Shown: positions 10,183-18,513 of the stretch, one piece after another
How the letters are laid out: the number at the start of each line of letters is the position of its first letter
Numbering within the stretch: the first letter of the stretch is position 1
NCBI GenBank assembly: GCA_947480335.1
Contig: CANKCB010000001.1
Coordinates: 186,001 to 250,000 of the forward strand
From: Gammaproteobacteria bacterium
GTDB lineage: Bacteria > Pseudomonadota > Gammaproteobacteria > Eutrophobiales > Eutrophobiaceae
Direction: 5' to 3'
Length of the DNA stretch: 64,000 nucleotides
Notes under the pieces: model-generated
What the model was told of the DNA's origin: nothing
Databases searched by the model: none
What the model saw: only the letters and a program-made list of their open reading frames with translations
Program-made: the position numbers and the translations under genes

Positions 10183-10806
10183 TCACATCCCTTTAAGTTC
10201 CTTGAAGCGCTGAATCTTGCTCACGTATTCCTGAGTGGTTTGTTCTTGTTCCTTGCGCTTACCAGCAATGTAGTCATTGTTGTTTTCAACCTGGCGACGC
10301 AAAGATTCAATATCCTTCAGCAACGCATCATTCGGCTTGTTTCCAGCCCGCTCGGCATCTGCGGCAGACTTGATACGTTTGTCCAAATCCTGCTTGATGG
10401 TATCAGTGCGTTTTTCAGCGAGCTTGATACTGGAGTCTATCGCTTTGAGGCGTTCATCCCGGATCAATTCAATATCATCAACTGAACTGAAAGTCTGCAA
10501 TAGAATCTTGTCGTTATTGGCCTGTTATTTTTTTGCCAATTCTTCCTCAGTCTTGGCCGCCGCCTGTTTTGCTTCGGCTTCAAGTTCCTCGGTAGTTTTG
10601 ACGCGTTTTTGTTCTTCCTTTACCGTGCCCTGTTTACTGAGTTCCTGGTGGCCTTGTTGTGCATATTCGGGTGGAACTGTATCACCGCACTCTTTCACGC
10701 CTTCCTTGTTGGTCCAGCATTTGATGGCAGCATCAGCCGACAGAGAAAATCCGCAAGTCAACGATATCAGGAAAACGAACAGGTATGTTCTGGTAAGAGC
10801 ATTCAT
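10183..10806 (-). pseudogene. DUF4124-type secreted coiled-coil protein split by an in-frame stop
   Basis: Read from ATG 10804-10806, the first part (93 codons) has a signal peptide and a DUF4124 motif (IKCWTNKEGVKECGDTVPPEY), then charged helix. A TAA at 10525-10527 interrupts it. The same frame then continues without shift for over 100 codons of matching charged coiled coil (SSVDDIELIRDERLKAID and onward) to 10183. The two halves look like one protein of about 207 residues with a single nonsense codon, for example a former CAA. It could be a genuine loss, a sequencing error, or a truncated but working secreted domain. It sits convergent with slmA, next to pyrE. Confidence 0.75.
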
Positions 10807-10893
10807 AGGTTTACAAATCCATATTATATTTAAGGGCCAGTGACCCGATTATAGTACCCCAATCAAGAATAGTTAACAGCCGTAACAGTGGGA

Positions 10894-11541
10894 TTACTTT
10901 TGCAGGCCATAGTTCCGTCGATATTCCTGTATTTTATGAAGGTATTGGCCAAATTCTGCCGTTTGTCCAAGGTATTCAATCAGCACATCCAGGTTGATGA
11001 TGCTGACCACAGGAATCTGCCAGATCTTTTCAATTTCCTCAATAGCAGATAACTCTCCCGTGCCTTTTTCCTGTCGATCCAGTGCGATGATGACACCTGC
11101 TGGAGTCGCGCCCGCCTGCCGAATTATTTCAACCGACTCCCTGACAGAGGTGCCAGCTGTTATCACATCATCAATGATCAGTACCTTGCCAGCCAGTGAT
11201 GCTCCCAGAATGATGCCGCCTTCACCATGGTCTTTTGCTTCTTTACGATTGAAGCAATAAGGCACGGAGCGACCGTGTTTCTCTTGTAGTGCAATCGCCA
11301 GTGCGCAAGCCAGAGGAATGCCTTTATAGGCCGGCCCATAGATCATGTCGTACTGAACGCTGGAGGCTTGGATCGCAGCCGCATAAAATTCACCGAGTCG
11401 GGTCAGGCTTTCGCCATCGTTAAACAATCCACTATTAAAAAAGTAGGGGCTGAGTCGGCCTGACTTCAGTTTGAATTCTCCAAAGCGTAAAACATTTTTC
11501 TCGATGGCAAAATGTATAAAGTCTTTTTGATAGTTCTGCAT
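10894..11541 (-). CDS. pyrE: Orotate phosphoribosyltransferase
   Basis: Converts orotate and PRPP to OMP in pyrimidine synthesis. I place the start at ATG 11541 ([12 protein letters not shown]...), which gives 215 residues and the N-terminus usual for gammaproteobacterial PyrE. The frame runs open to 11589 but adds unconserved residues, and neither start has a strong ribosome site. The PRPP loop [13 protein letters not shown] and the [13 protein letters not shown] substrate block are clear. It is divergent from the Crc/ExoIII gene, as in Pseudomonas. Confidence 0.96.
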   Translation of the reverse strand: MQNYQKDFIHFAIEKNVLRFGEFKLKSGRLSPYFFNSGLFNDGESLTRLGEFYAAAIQASSVQYDMIYGPAYKGIPLACALAIALQEKHGRSVPYCFNRKEAKDHGEGGIILGASLAGKVLIIDDVITAGTSVRESVEIIRQAGATPAGVIIALDRQEKGTGELSAIEEIEKIWQIPVVSIINLDVLIEYLGQTAEFGQYLHKIQEYRRNYGLQK

Positions 11542-11589
11542 AGCTGGAATAGGTTCTGGTATCGGGTTATTAAAATGGAATTTGATCAT

Positions 11590-11710
11590 AGAATAGCGCA
11601 GTCATCCGGCAGAATACAGAAACAGATTTGAAGCCGGCAAAACCAGAACGTCCTTGATATACTGTGAACAGACTGCGCTTCCTGCAAGACACAACGAATA
11701 GCTTAAAAAA
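11590..11710. promoter_or_regulatory. Divergent pyrE / exonuclease III intergenic region
   Basis: These 121 bases must contain both outward promoters. TTGATATACT near 11655 contains a TATACT resembling a -10 box for the plus-strand gene. No clear hairpin or leader peptide typical of pyrE attenuation is seen. Confidence 0.3.
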
Positions 11711-12478
11711 ATGAAAATTATCAGTGTAAATGTAAACGGCATCCGTTCATCCCATCAAAAAGGATTATTCAGCTGGTTGCAGCAACAGAAAGCTGACGTA
11801 GTCTGTTTGCAGGAAATCAAGGCGGAAGCGGCTCAGTTACCGGCGGAGGTGCTATCACCACAAGGATATTTCTCCTGTCTGAACAGTGCGGAAAAAAAAG
11901 GCTATAGTGGGGTTGCAATTTATTCCCGTGTGCAGCCAGATCGTATAGAAACCCGTCTCGGTTGGAACCATGCCGACACAGAAGGCCGGTACTTGCAGGC
12001 TGACTTTGGCAAGCTGTCTGTTGTGTCCTTGTATCTTCCTTCGGGCTCTTCCGGAGAAGAACGTCAGCAAGTGAAATTTGATTTCATGGAACGGTTTATG
12101 CCAAAGTTGAAACAAATGCGTAAAAAGCGTCGTGAGTTTATTGTTTGCGGTGACTGGAATATTGCGCATAAACAAATCGACTTGAAAAACTGGCGGGGCA
12201 ACCAGAAAAACTCGGGGTTCCTTCCTGAAGAGCGGCAGTGGATGGACAGCGTGCTCGAGCAGGCCGGTTTTGTGGATGCTTTTCGTGTGCTGAATCAGCA
12301 GTCGGATGAATATACCTGGTGGTCAAACCGTGGGCAGGCATGGGCCAAGAATGTTGGATGGCGAATTGATTACCAGATTGTCACGCCAGGTCTGAAAGAC
12401 CGGATCAGGCGCGCGTGGATTTACCGTGAACAGCGGTTTTCAGATCATGCGCCGGTGATAATTGAATACGATATATAA
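11711..12478 (+). CDS. xthA: Exonuclease III family protein in the Crc position, catalytic residues kept
   Basis: A 255-residue endonuclease/exonuclease/phosphatase-fold protein. Sequence and position (divergent from pyrE) match Pseudomonas Crc, for example the KRREFIVCGDWNIAHKQID and WLQQQKADVVCLQE blocks. However, the ExoIII catalytic set is present: Asn8/Asn in VNVNG, Glu in LQEIKAE, Tyr in LYLPSG, Asp-x-Asn in GDWNIA, Asp in WRIDYQ and the final SDHAP. Pseudomonas Crc, as I recall it, has lost several of these. It is therefore likely an active 3'-5' exonuclease/AP endonuclease in DNA repair rather than a Crc-type translational repressor. Confidence 0.88.
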   Translation: MKIISVNVNGIRSSHQKGLFSWLQQQKADVVCLQEIKAEAAQLPAEVLSPQGYFSCLNSAEKKGYSGVAIYSRVQPDRIETRLGWNHADTEGRYLQADFGKLSVVSLYLPSGSSGEERQQVKFDFMERFMPKLKQMRKKRREFIVCGDWNIAHKQIDLKNWRGNQKNSGFLPEERQWMDSVLEQAGFVDAFRVLNQQSDEYTWWSNRGQAWAKNVGWRIDYQIVTPGLKDRIRRAWIYREQRFSDHAPVIIEYDI

Positions 12479-12486
12479 CCTGAATG

Positions 12487-12933
12487 CTAGTTGGTAAAAA
12501 ATTCCTGCTGGAAGCTGAACGTATAGGTGTTGCTCTCACCTTCAGGTGTGACCGAGATGTTAAAATTCAGGGTTTCACGATCACTAATCGGGACTTCAGC
12601 AATATAGTAGATGGCGCCCTGGTCGCTGATTTCATGGATATCCATGTTTTTCAGTTGTGAACTCAGGTTGGTGGCGCTGGCCACAACCTTGGCCCGTACG
12701 GGTTTCACCGTGGTTTCCATCACCTTTTTCAATACCGAGATATTCAGCAGCGCGCGATTCTTGCTACGGGTAATGTTGTATCCCTTGGCCACTTCCGGGG
12801 TGAGCATATCGGTTGTGAAGGTATTGTAATGGATCGCGTAGTCACCAAACGTTTTTGCCTGTTCGGCATGTACGTTCATTCCGGTAAACAACACCAACAG
12901 ACTTACAATCAGCTTGATTACTCTGGTCATCAT
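12487..12933 (-). CDS. DUF4426 exported protein
   Basis: A 148-residue protein with a cleavable signal peptide (about residues 1-23, ending VHA-EQ) and the DUF4426 body (GDYAIHYNTFTTDMLTPEVAKGY, NIT-RS). The family is periplasmic and of unknown function. In Pseudomonas the homolog lies close to yggT-metX-metW; here metX and metW are missing between it and yggT. AGGGGGC precedes the start. It is convergent with the exonuclease gene, with only 8 bases between them. Confidence 0.8.
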   Translation of the reverse strand: MMTRVIKLIVSLLVLFTGMNVHAEQAKTFGDYAIHYNTFTTDMLTPEVAKGYNITRSKNRALLNISVLKKVMETTVKPVRAKVVASATNLSSQLKNMDIHEISDQGAIYYIAEVPISDRETLNFNISVTPEGESNTYTFSFQQEFFTN

Positions 12934-13038
12934 CTTGCCCCCTCGGCAAATGGTGTATCGGTCCCGCTATAATCCTAATATAGCAGACTGTCAGGCGAAA
13001 AGTAGTAATCCGTGATTCAGCGGTGCAAAAACAGCCGC

Positions 13039-13617
13039 TTATGACAGGGAACGACCCAGATCAGCCAACGGGTTGATGAGCAGGATGATTGTCAGTTGCA
13101 GTACAACAAAAACCAGAATCGGTGAAAAATCCATACCGCCTGAAGGGGGTAATAGCTGCCTCGCCTTCTGCAAGATCGGTTCAGTCAGTCGGTACAGAAT
13201 GACGGTGGCAGGATTATACATACCCGGATTGACCCAGCTGACTAGCACCTGAATAAACACGGCAACGATAAATATATAGATCAGTAAATGTAGCAGCTGT
13301 GCCAGGCTGGTAATCAACAGGCCAGGCAACGCTGGTATCACACCATAGGCCGCAATACTGATAAGACTAATCTCCAGGGCTTTTACGGCAAGCAATAACA
13401 CCACCGAGGACCAGTCAATGCCACGATAGCCGGGTATGAATCGCCGGAGATAGCGCAAGGCAGGGTTGGTGAGTTTAACTAGAAACTGGGATACAGGGTT
13501 GTAAAAATCTGCGCCGACGATTTGTAGCAGGAAACGCAGCACGACTGCGAGCAGATACAGATCACAGACTGTACTGACCAGAAAAATAAAAGCCTGTGCG
13601 ATGTAACCGCCGCTCAT
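13039..13617 (-). CDS. YggT family membrane protein
   Basis: A 192-residue protein with two copies of the YggT module, each a pair of membrane helices with a conserved loop (YNPVSQFLVKLTNPALRYLRRFIP near 40-60, and YNPATVILYRLTEPILQKARQLLPP near 132-156). The family is linked to osmotic and membrane functions but has no settled biochemical role. Its start overlaps the proC stop by 4 bp (ATGA), so yggS-proC-yggT is a translationally coupled operon. Confidence 0.93.
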   Translation of the reverse strand: MSGGYIAQAFIFLVSTVCDLYLLAVVLRFLLQIVGADFYNPVSQFLVKLTNPALRYLRRFIPGYRGIDWSSVVLLLAVKALEISLISIAAYGVIPALPGLLITSLAQLLHLLIYIFIVAVFIQVLVSWVNPGMYNPATVILYRLTEPILQKARQLLPPSGGMDFSPILVFVVLQLTIILLINPLADLGRSLS

Positions 13618-14444
13618 CGGCCGGCGTCCAGTGTGCTGGCCAGTTCTTCAGAGCGATGTTTGGCCGCAGAGAGTGCATCAAGAAACAGTTGTTCGATATT
13701 GCCCTTTTCCATTAATACTTTCAGGGCCTGTTCGGTAGTCCCTCCTGGTGATGTGACCTGTCTTCGCAATGTTGCCGCATGCACATCGGTTTCCAGTGCC
13801 ATCTTCGCCGCGCCAAAAGCCGTTTCCAGCGTCAAGAGTCTGGCCTGATCCACGGGCAGTCCCAGGGTAATGGCGGCCTTTTCCAGTACTTCCATTACCA
13901 GAAAGAAGTACGCCGGTCCGCTGCCCGAAAGCGCTGTTACAGTATCCATGTCAGCTTCGGAATCCAGCCACAGCGCCAGACCCACCGAGCGCATGATGCT
14001 TTCAGCCAAATCTTTTTGGGCGTTTGTGACCGACGGATTAGCATACAGCGCCGATGCGCCGGTACGAATCAATGCCGGTGTATTTGGCATTACCCGTACG
14101 ACGGGTTGTTCAATCCCGAGTATACGTCCAAGAGTAGCCAGTCGGATTCCGGCGGCGATAGAAATGATCAACTGAGAGCGACGGATATGACCGGATAGTT
14201 CTGACACGGTAGCTGAAAGTGTTTGTGGCTTGACCGCTAGTACGATGACGTCTGCATCGGCTATGGCCTGATGATTATCTGCATAGACTTCAATGGCAAA
14301 TTGATCACGGATGGCTTGTCTTTTGTTCGCGTCTGGTTCAGCACCGTGCAGTGCACCGACATCATGCCCATTTGCAATCAGGCCGCCAATCAGACTCTGG
14401 CCCATATTGCCGCAACCAATAAATGTAATTCGGGTGGTTTTCAT
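13614..14444 (-). CDS. proC: Pyrroline-5-carboxylate reductase
   Basis: Last step of proline synthesis: reduction of pyrroline-5-carboxylate with NAD(P)H. ATG 14444 is chosen (GGA 6 bases upstream; protein begins MKTTRITFIGCGNMG), giving 276 residues. The open frame to 14576 is unconserved. The Rossmann motif GCGNMGQSLIGGL and the C-terminal signature ALSGSGPAYFFLVMEVLEKA, followed by the RRQVTSPGGTTEQAL block, are plain. It sits between yggS and yggT. Confidence 0.96.
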   Translation of the reverse strand: MKTTRITFIGCGNMGQSLIGGLIANGHDVGALHGAEPDANKRQAIRDQFAIEVYADNHQAIADADVIVLAVKPQTLSATVSELSGHIRRSQLIISIAAGIRLATLGRILGIEQPVVRVMPNTPALIRTGASALYANPSVTNAQKDLAESIMRSVGLALWLDSEADMDTVTALSGSGPAYFFLVMEVLEKAAITLGLPVDQARLLTLETAFGAAKMALETDVHAATLRRQVTSPGGTTEQALKVLMEKGNIEQLFLDALSAAKHRSEELASTLDAGR

Positions 14445-14496
14445 AGTCATTCCGATTAAAGATACTTTCAGTCTTAAGTGTACCCTGCTTGCCGGT

Positions 14497-15183
14497 TTAT
14501 GTCTGCCGGCTGCCAAAGATGGCTGTGCCGATTCTGACCATAGTGGCACCTTCAGCGATGGCTGTTTCCAGATCATCGCTCATGCCCATCGACAGCGTGT
14601 CCAGTTGCATACCGGTTGCATTCAGTTCCTGCATCAATAGTCGGGTCTGGCGAAACGCCACACGTTGCAGTTCAAAATCGGTTTGCGGTGCTGGAATAAC
14701 CATCAGACCGCGTAAGCTCAGGCCAGGTAAGGGTAGTATCTGCCGGGCAAGTTCCGCTACCTGCTCCGTTGCAACACCGGATTTGGTAGATTCTCCACTG
14801 ATATTTACCTGAATGCATATATTAAGCGGGGCTAAATGGGCGGGTCGTGATTCGCTGAGTCTTTTGGCCACCTTGAACCTGTCCACACAGTGTACCCAGT
14901 GAAAGTTTTCGGCCAGTTGTCGGGTTTTGTTAGTCTGAACGGGTCCTATAAAGTGCCAGATTAGGTCAGCTTGTGGCAGCACTCCGATTTTCTCCAGTGC
15001 CTCCTGCAGATAGTTTTCCCCAAAATGGTGCTGGCCGGCGGCGACAGCTATCCGGATCGTATCAGCGGCGTGGGTTTTGCTGACAGCCAACAAGCTAACT
15101 GAACCCGCAGGACGGCCGTATTTTTGCTCTGCAGCAACGATTCGTGCCCGGGTTTTTAACAGATTTTCGGCTATATTTTCCAT
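14497..15183 (-). CDS. yggS: YggS/PROSC family pyridoxal-phosphate homeostasis protein
   Basis: A 228-residue alanine-racemase-fold PLP protein that buffers free pyridoxal 5'-phosphate. The PLP lysine is in LLAVSKTHAAD (about residue 36). HHFGENYLQEA, IQVNISGESTKSG and LSMGMSDDLETAI are the family blocks. It heads the yggS-proC-yggT operon. In many gammaproteobacteria the divergent neighbour is pilT-pilU; here that slot holds only a pilU-like scrap and then a TonB-dependent receptor. Confidence 0.95.
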   Translation of the reverse strand: MENIAENLLKTRARIVAAEQKYGRPAGSVSLLAVSKTHAADTIRIAVAAGQHHFGENYLQEALEKIGVLPQADLIWHFIGPVQTNKTRQLAENFHWVHCVDRFKVAKRLSESRPAHLAPLNICIQVNISGESTKSGVATEQVAELARQILPLPGLSLRGLMVIPAPQTDFELQRVAFRQTRLLMQELNATGMQLDTLSMGMSDDLETAIAEGATMVRIGTAIFGSRQT

Positions 15184-15344
15184 GAAGTGTAGCTTGGCTC
15201 AGTTGAAAAAATCGGTACTATACAGTCCTAACAACATGTATCCTTTAATTCGATCCAATTATAATAAAAAGGCATGATTTATACCTGTTTTGAAGTATAA
15301 CTGTAACAGTCTGGATTCATGCTAATAACAGTCAAAAAAAGCGT
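15184..15344. other. Intergenic region beside yggS, no gene seen
   Basis: This is the first part of a 355-bp space between yggS and the TonB receptor. It would contain the yggS promoter (AT-rich around 15240-15280). I find no trace of the pilT start codon region that lies here in related genomes. Confidence 0.5.
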
Positions 15345-15446
15345 GTTTGAAACAGCCTGTACAAGGATGGCAAGATATCGCTGGAAGAGGCACTTAGTAA
15401 TGCGGATTCCCGAGGCAATCTCGAAGCGAAGATCAATTTCGGCTAG
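15345..15446 (+). pseudogene. pilU: 3' remnant of a PilU/PilT-like twitching ATPase gene
   Basis: From 15360 one frame reads YKDGKISLEEALSNADS, then RGNLEAKINFG, and stops at TAG 15444-15446. This is the usual C-terminal signature of PilU/PilT (lyk-G-I-x-EEAL-x-NADS-N-L). The bases just upstream (TTTGA-AACAGCCTG) look like the preceding F-D/E-N-S-L with one base lost. The rest of the ATPase, including Walker motifs, is absent. There is no start codon, so it is a dead fragment. Its place next to yggS is exactly where pilT-pilU stand in Pseudomonas-like chromosomes. Confidence 0.8.
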
Positions 15447-15538
15447 TCATAAACAGCACGATCTTTTTCGGGTAACGACAATCTGGCATTACATTCTGAT
15501 GTCGGTATCAGAGGATGGTTTTAACTGGAGACATTCCC

Positions 15539-17617
15539 ATGAGTAAATCGTTTGCCCACGCTTTGTTTGCGATATCAGCCTGTGGTTGGTTAGTCGTTAC
15601 CAGTAACTGTTCGGCAGCTGCCCTAATGGATGAAATAACGGTGACCGGTAGCCGTACTGAGCAGAAACTCGGTGCTGTCCCAGCCGCGATCAGTGTGGTT
15701 GATGAAAATGCCATCCAGCTGGGTCAGCAGCAACTGACTCTGGATGAATCGCTGGTCAGAATTCCTGGGGTTTTCCTGCAAAACCGCAACAATTATTCCC
15801 AGGCGCAACGTATCTCTATCCGTGGATTTGGTGCCAGATCACCGTTTGGCATCCGCGGCATCAGGCTGATTATTGATGGAATTCCTGCTACCTTGCCGGA
15901 CGGACAGGGTAATGTGGATGAAATCGATCTGGGTTCTGCCAGCCGTATCGAGGTAATCCGTGGAGCTTCGTCTTCTCTGTATGGAACAGCCTCGGGCGGC
16001 ATCATCAATGTATTCACTGAAGATGGTCCTGAGCATCCGTATATACAGGGTCGTGCATCGACGGGTGAGTTTGGCTATCGGCAGTATCAACTCAAGACCG
16101 CTGGGCAGTATGATAGATTGAATTATGTATTCAGTGCATCCGATCTGGATCTGGACGGCTATCGTGACAATTCCTATATCCGTCGCAAGGTGCTGAATTC
16201 CAAACTGCGATTTGATATTGATGACAGCTCTGATCTGACAGCCAGTATCAATTTGCTGGACGTACCGGATATGGGTGACCCGGGCGCATTGACCCAGGCG
16301 GAGGTGGATCGTGATCCCTCCATGGCCAATCCGAGCAGCCTAACCTTTGATGGTAGCGAAGGTCGTAGTCAGCAAAGGCTTGGCTTGCTATATCGCAAGC
16401 AGTTGGGCCATCACGAATTTCTTTTAAAAAATTATTACACCTTTCTCGATTTTGAAAACAAGCTGACATTCGTCGGTGGCATACCGTTAAGCAATGGTGG
16501 TCAGGTGGAATTTGATCGCCAGTTTATCGGCGCAGGTGGGCAATATACTTACTCCGAGGATGTGCTCAATTACCGCTTTCGTTTTATCGCCGGATTCGAA
16601 ACGGATTTCCAGAGGGATGATCGTCGTCGATACACCAATCTTGCTACTGGCATAAAAGGCATATTGACACTGGACCAGCGGGAAAAGGTCGCCAGCAAGG
16701 GAGTTTATCTACAGAATGAATTTGCTGTGATGGACAATGTACAGCTGACGCTGGGAGCCCGGTATGACAAAATCGATTTTGATGTCATTGATCACTTCCT
16801 GAAAAATCGCTCTGGTGATGATTCCGGTACCAGTGGTTTTGACAGACTCAGCCCTCATGCCGGACTGCTGTGGGATCCGCTGGAAAACCTGAATTTTTAT
16901 CTGAATTATTCAACCGCGTTTGAGACTCCGACCACAACCGAGTTTGCCAATCCTCTGGGTGGTGGCTTCAACCCGGATCTGACCACGCAAAAAGCGGACA
17001 GTTACGAGATCGGCATGAAGGGTGATTTGAAGTCTGCTATTCCTTTTGATTATGAATTGTCCGTGTTCAGAATCAATATTGATGATGAAATCATTCCTTT
17101 TGAAGCGGATGGCTTTACCGGACGCACCTTTTACCGAAACGCCGGCATCTCCACCCGCGAAGGTGTTGAGGCGGGCATTAATGCAGAACTGTTCCCGGTA
17201 TTAACCGCCAGCCTCGCTTACAGTTATATTGATGCCAGATTCGACCGCTTCCGCACGGCGACCGAGAATCTGGATGATAAAAAAATACCCGGAGTACCCG
17301 ATCAGCATATGCATGCCGAACTCCGCTTTGAAGATCCGTCCGGTTTGTACAGTATCTGGGATCTGTTATATGTCGATAACTTTTTTGCAGACAATGCCAA
17401 TCTGGTCAGGATCGATCCGTATACTGTTTCAAACCTGAAACTGGGCTACAAAAAGGATTTGGATAACTGGACAATTTCTCCGTTCATGACGGTAAATAAC
17501 CTGTTCAATGAAGAGTACCATGCGAATGTGCGTATCAACGCGACGGCTGGACGCTATTACGAACCGGCGCCGCTGTGCAATGTGTCAGGTGGAATTTCAG
17601 CGAGAATTACTTTCTAG
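15539..17617 (+). CDS. TonB-dependent outer membrane receptor
   Basis: A 692-residue receptor. ATG 15539 has a GGAG 8 bases upstream. A signal peptide (about 1-27) is followed by a TonB-box-like DEITVTGSR and the plug domain (VPAAISVVDE, RISIRGFGARSPFGIRG, IEVIRGASSSLYGTASGG). A long beta-barrel ends in aromatic F (ARITF). The substrate cannot be told; overall it resembles iron-citrate/siderophore or uncharacterised FecA-like receptors. It directly follows the pilU-like scrap, so it occupies the former pilTU locus. The energising partner may be the TonB encoded at 22.4-23.3 kb. Confidence 0.9.
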   Translation: MSKSFAHALFAISACGWLVVTSNCSAAALMDEITVTGSRTEQKLGAVPAAISVVDENAIQLGQQQLTLDESLVRIPGVFLQNRNNYSQAQRISIRGFGARSPFGIRGIRLIIDGIPATLPDGQGNVDEIDLGSASRIEVIRGASSSLYGTASGGIINVFTEDGPEHPYIQGRASTGEFGYRQYQLKTAGQYDRLNYVFSASDLDLDGYRDNSYIRRKVLNSKLRFDIDDSSDLTASINLLDVPDMGDPGALTQAEVDRDPSMANPSSLTFDGSEGRSQQRLGLLYRKQLGHHEFLLKNYYTFLDFENKLTFVGGIPLSNGGQVEFDRQFIGAGGQYTYSEDVLNYRFRFIAGFETDFQRDDRRRYTNLATGIKGILTLDQREKVASKGVYLQNEFAVMDNVQLTLGARYDKIDFDVIDHFLKNRSGDDSGTSGFDRLSPHAGLLWDPLENLNFYLNYSTAFETPTTTEFANPLGGGFNPDLTTQKADSYEIGMKGDLKSAIPFDYELSVFRINIDDEIIPFEADGFTGRTFYRNAGISTREGVEAGINAELFPVLTASLAYSYIDARFDRFRTATENLDDKKIPGVPDQHMHAELRFEDPSGLYSIWDLLYVDNFFADNANLVRIDPYTVSNLKLGYKKDLDNWTISPFMTVNNLFNEEYHANVRINATAGRYYEPAPLCNVSGGISARITF

Positions 17618-17631
17618 TACAGCGGCGTTTA

Positions 17632-18510
17632 TCAGCTGTTAAATACCGTGGAGGCTTCAAACACCGGACCGTCCACACAAACTCGTTTCATGGCTATTCC
17701 GGTATCAGTCCGGACCTCGACCGTGCATCCGGCGCAGCCACCGACTGCACAGGCCATGTGCTCTTCCAGTGATACCTGACAGGGCAGACCAAAGTCAGCC
17801 GCCAGTCTGGCCACCGCTTTTAACATCGGTGTAGGCCCACAACTGAATATCTCCACCTGATCCAATATGTCACTGCCCCGATTGGTTAGCCATGCGCGTG
17901 CCAAATCAGTGACATAACCCTGATAGCAGCCGGCATAACCCTGCAGGCTGGCGAGGCGACAGGCAATCGACCAGTCTTCCATTAACGGCATGGTGGCAAT
18001 TACCCCGTCCGGCATTCCCTCAATCAGGGTGCGAGATGGTACCGGAGTAAACGGAAATGGTACTTCTGAACCGGCCAGCATGATGGGTTTGCTGTCCGGT
18101 GCATTTTTTTTCAAGTGTTCAGCCAGATAAACCATCGGTGGGATTCCGACTCCACCACCGATCAGTAGCGGGTATTTGCGATAACCGTGCATCCTGAACG
18201 GTACGCCAATCGGGCCGAGCATACTCAGTTCATCTCCAATCTGGCGTTTGGCCAGCAAGTGGGTACCCAAACCGTGTGCCTTATACAGGATATCGATCCA
18301 GCCATGAACCGGATCAGCACGCATGATAGACATGGGCCTGCGCATCAGCAGGTTTTCATCACAGCGAAGATGGACAAAATTACCGGGTTTGGCGTCACGT
18401 GCTGTCTGTGGGCACTGCAGACGAATAATATACTGGTCACCCTCAAAGGACTGTTGAGACAGTACTTTGGCCTGTTCGAGATTAATCGTATTTCGATTTG
18501 ACTGATCCAT
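17632..18510 (-). CDS. pyrK: Dihydroorotate dehydrogenase electron-transfer subunit-like (PyrK family, FAD and 2Fe-2S)
   Basis: A 292-residue ferredoxin-reductase-type protein. It has an FAD site MRRPMSIMR (about 54-62), an NAD-binding core (LLIGGGVGIPPMVYLAE, FSCGPTPMLKAVA) and C-terminal cysteines for a [2Fe-2S] cluster (CAVGGCAGC and a later VCVDGPVF). PyrK passes electrons from class 1B dihydroorotate dehydrogenase to NAD+. No pyrD is in the window, and gammaproteobacteria usually have the quinone-linked class 2 enzyme, so its partner is open. It lies 3 bases downstream of pyrC', as the last gene of the pyr cluster. Confidence 0.85.
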   Translation of the reverse strand: MDQSNRNTINLEQAKVLSQQSFEGDQYIIRLQCPQTARDAKPGNFVHLRCDENLLMRRPMSIMRADPVHGWIDILYKAHGLGTHLLAKRQIGDELSMLGPIGVPFRMHGYRKYPLLIGGGVGIPPMVYLAEHLKKNAPDSKPIMLAGSEVPFPFTPVPSRTLIEGMPDGVIATMPLMEDWSIACRLASLQGYAGCYQGYVTDLARAWLTNRGSDILDQVEIFSCGPTPMLKAVARLAADFGLPCQVSLEEHMACAVGGCAGCTVEVRTDTGIAMKRVCVDGPVFEASTVFNS

Positions 18511-18513
18511 TGG

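Noticed and set aside
10894-11710. PyrE attenuator leader
   Set aside because: No leader peptide plus GC-hairpin and T-run was found upstream of pyrE.
15319-15546. A 75-codon open frame over the pilU remnant
   Set aside because: It has no ribosome site and no recognisable protein. The overlapping frame carries the PilU-like C-terminus, so this is a by-product.
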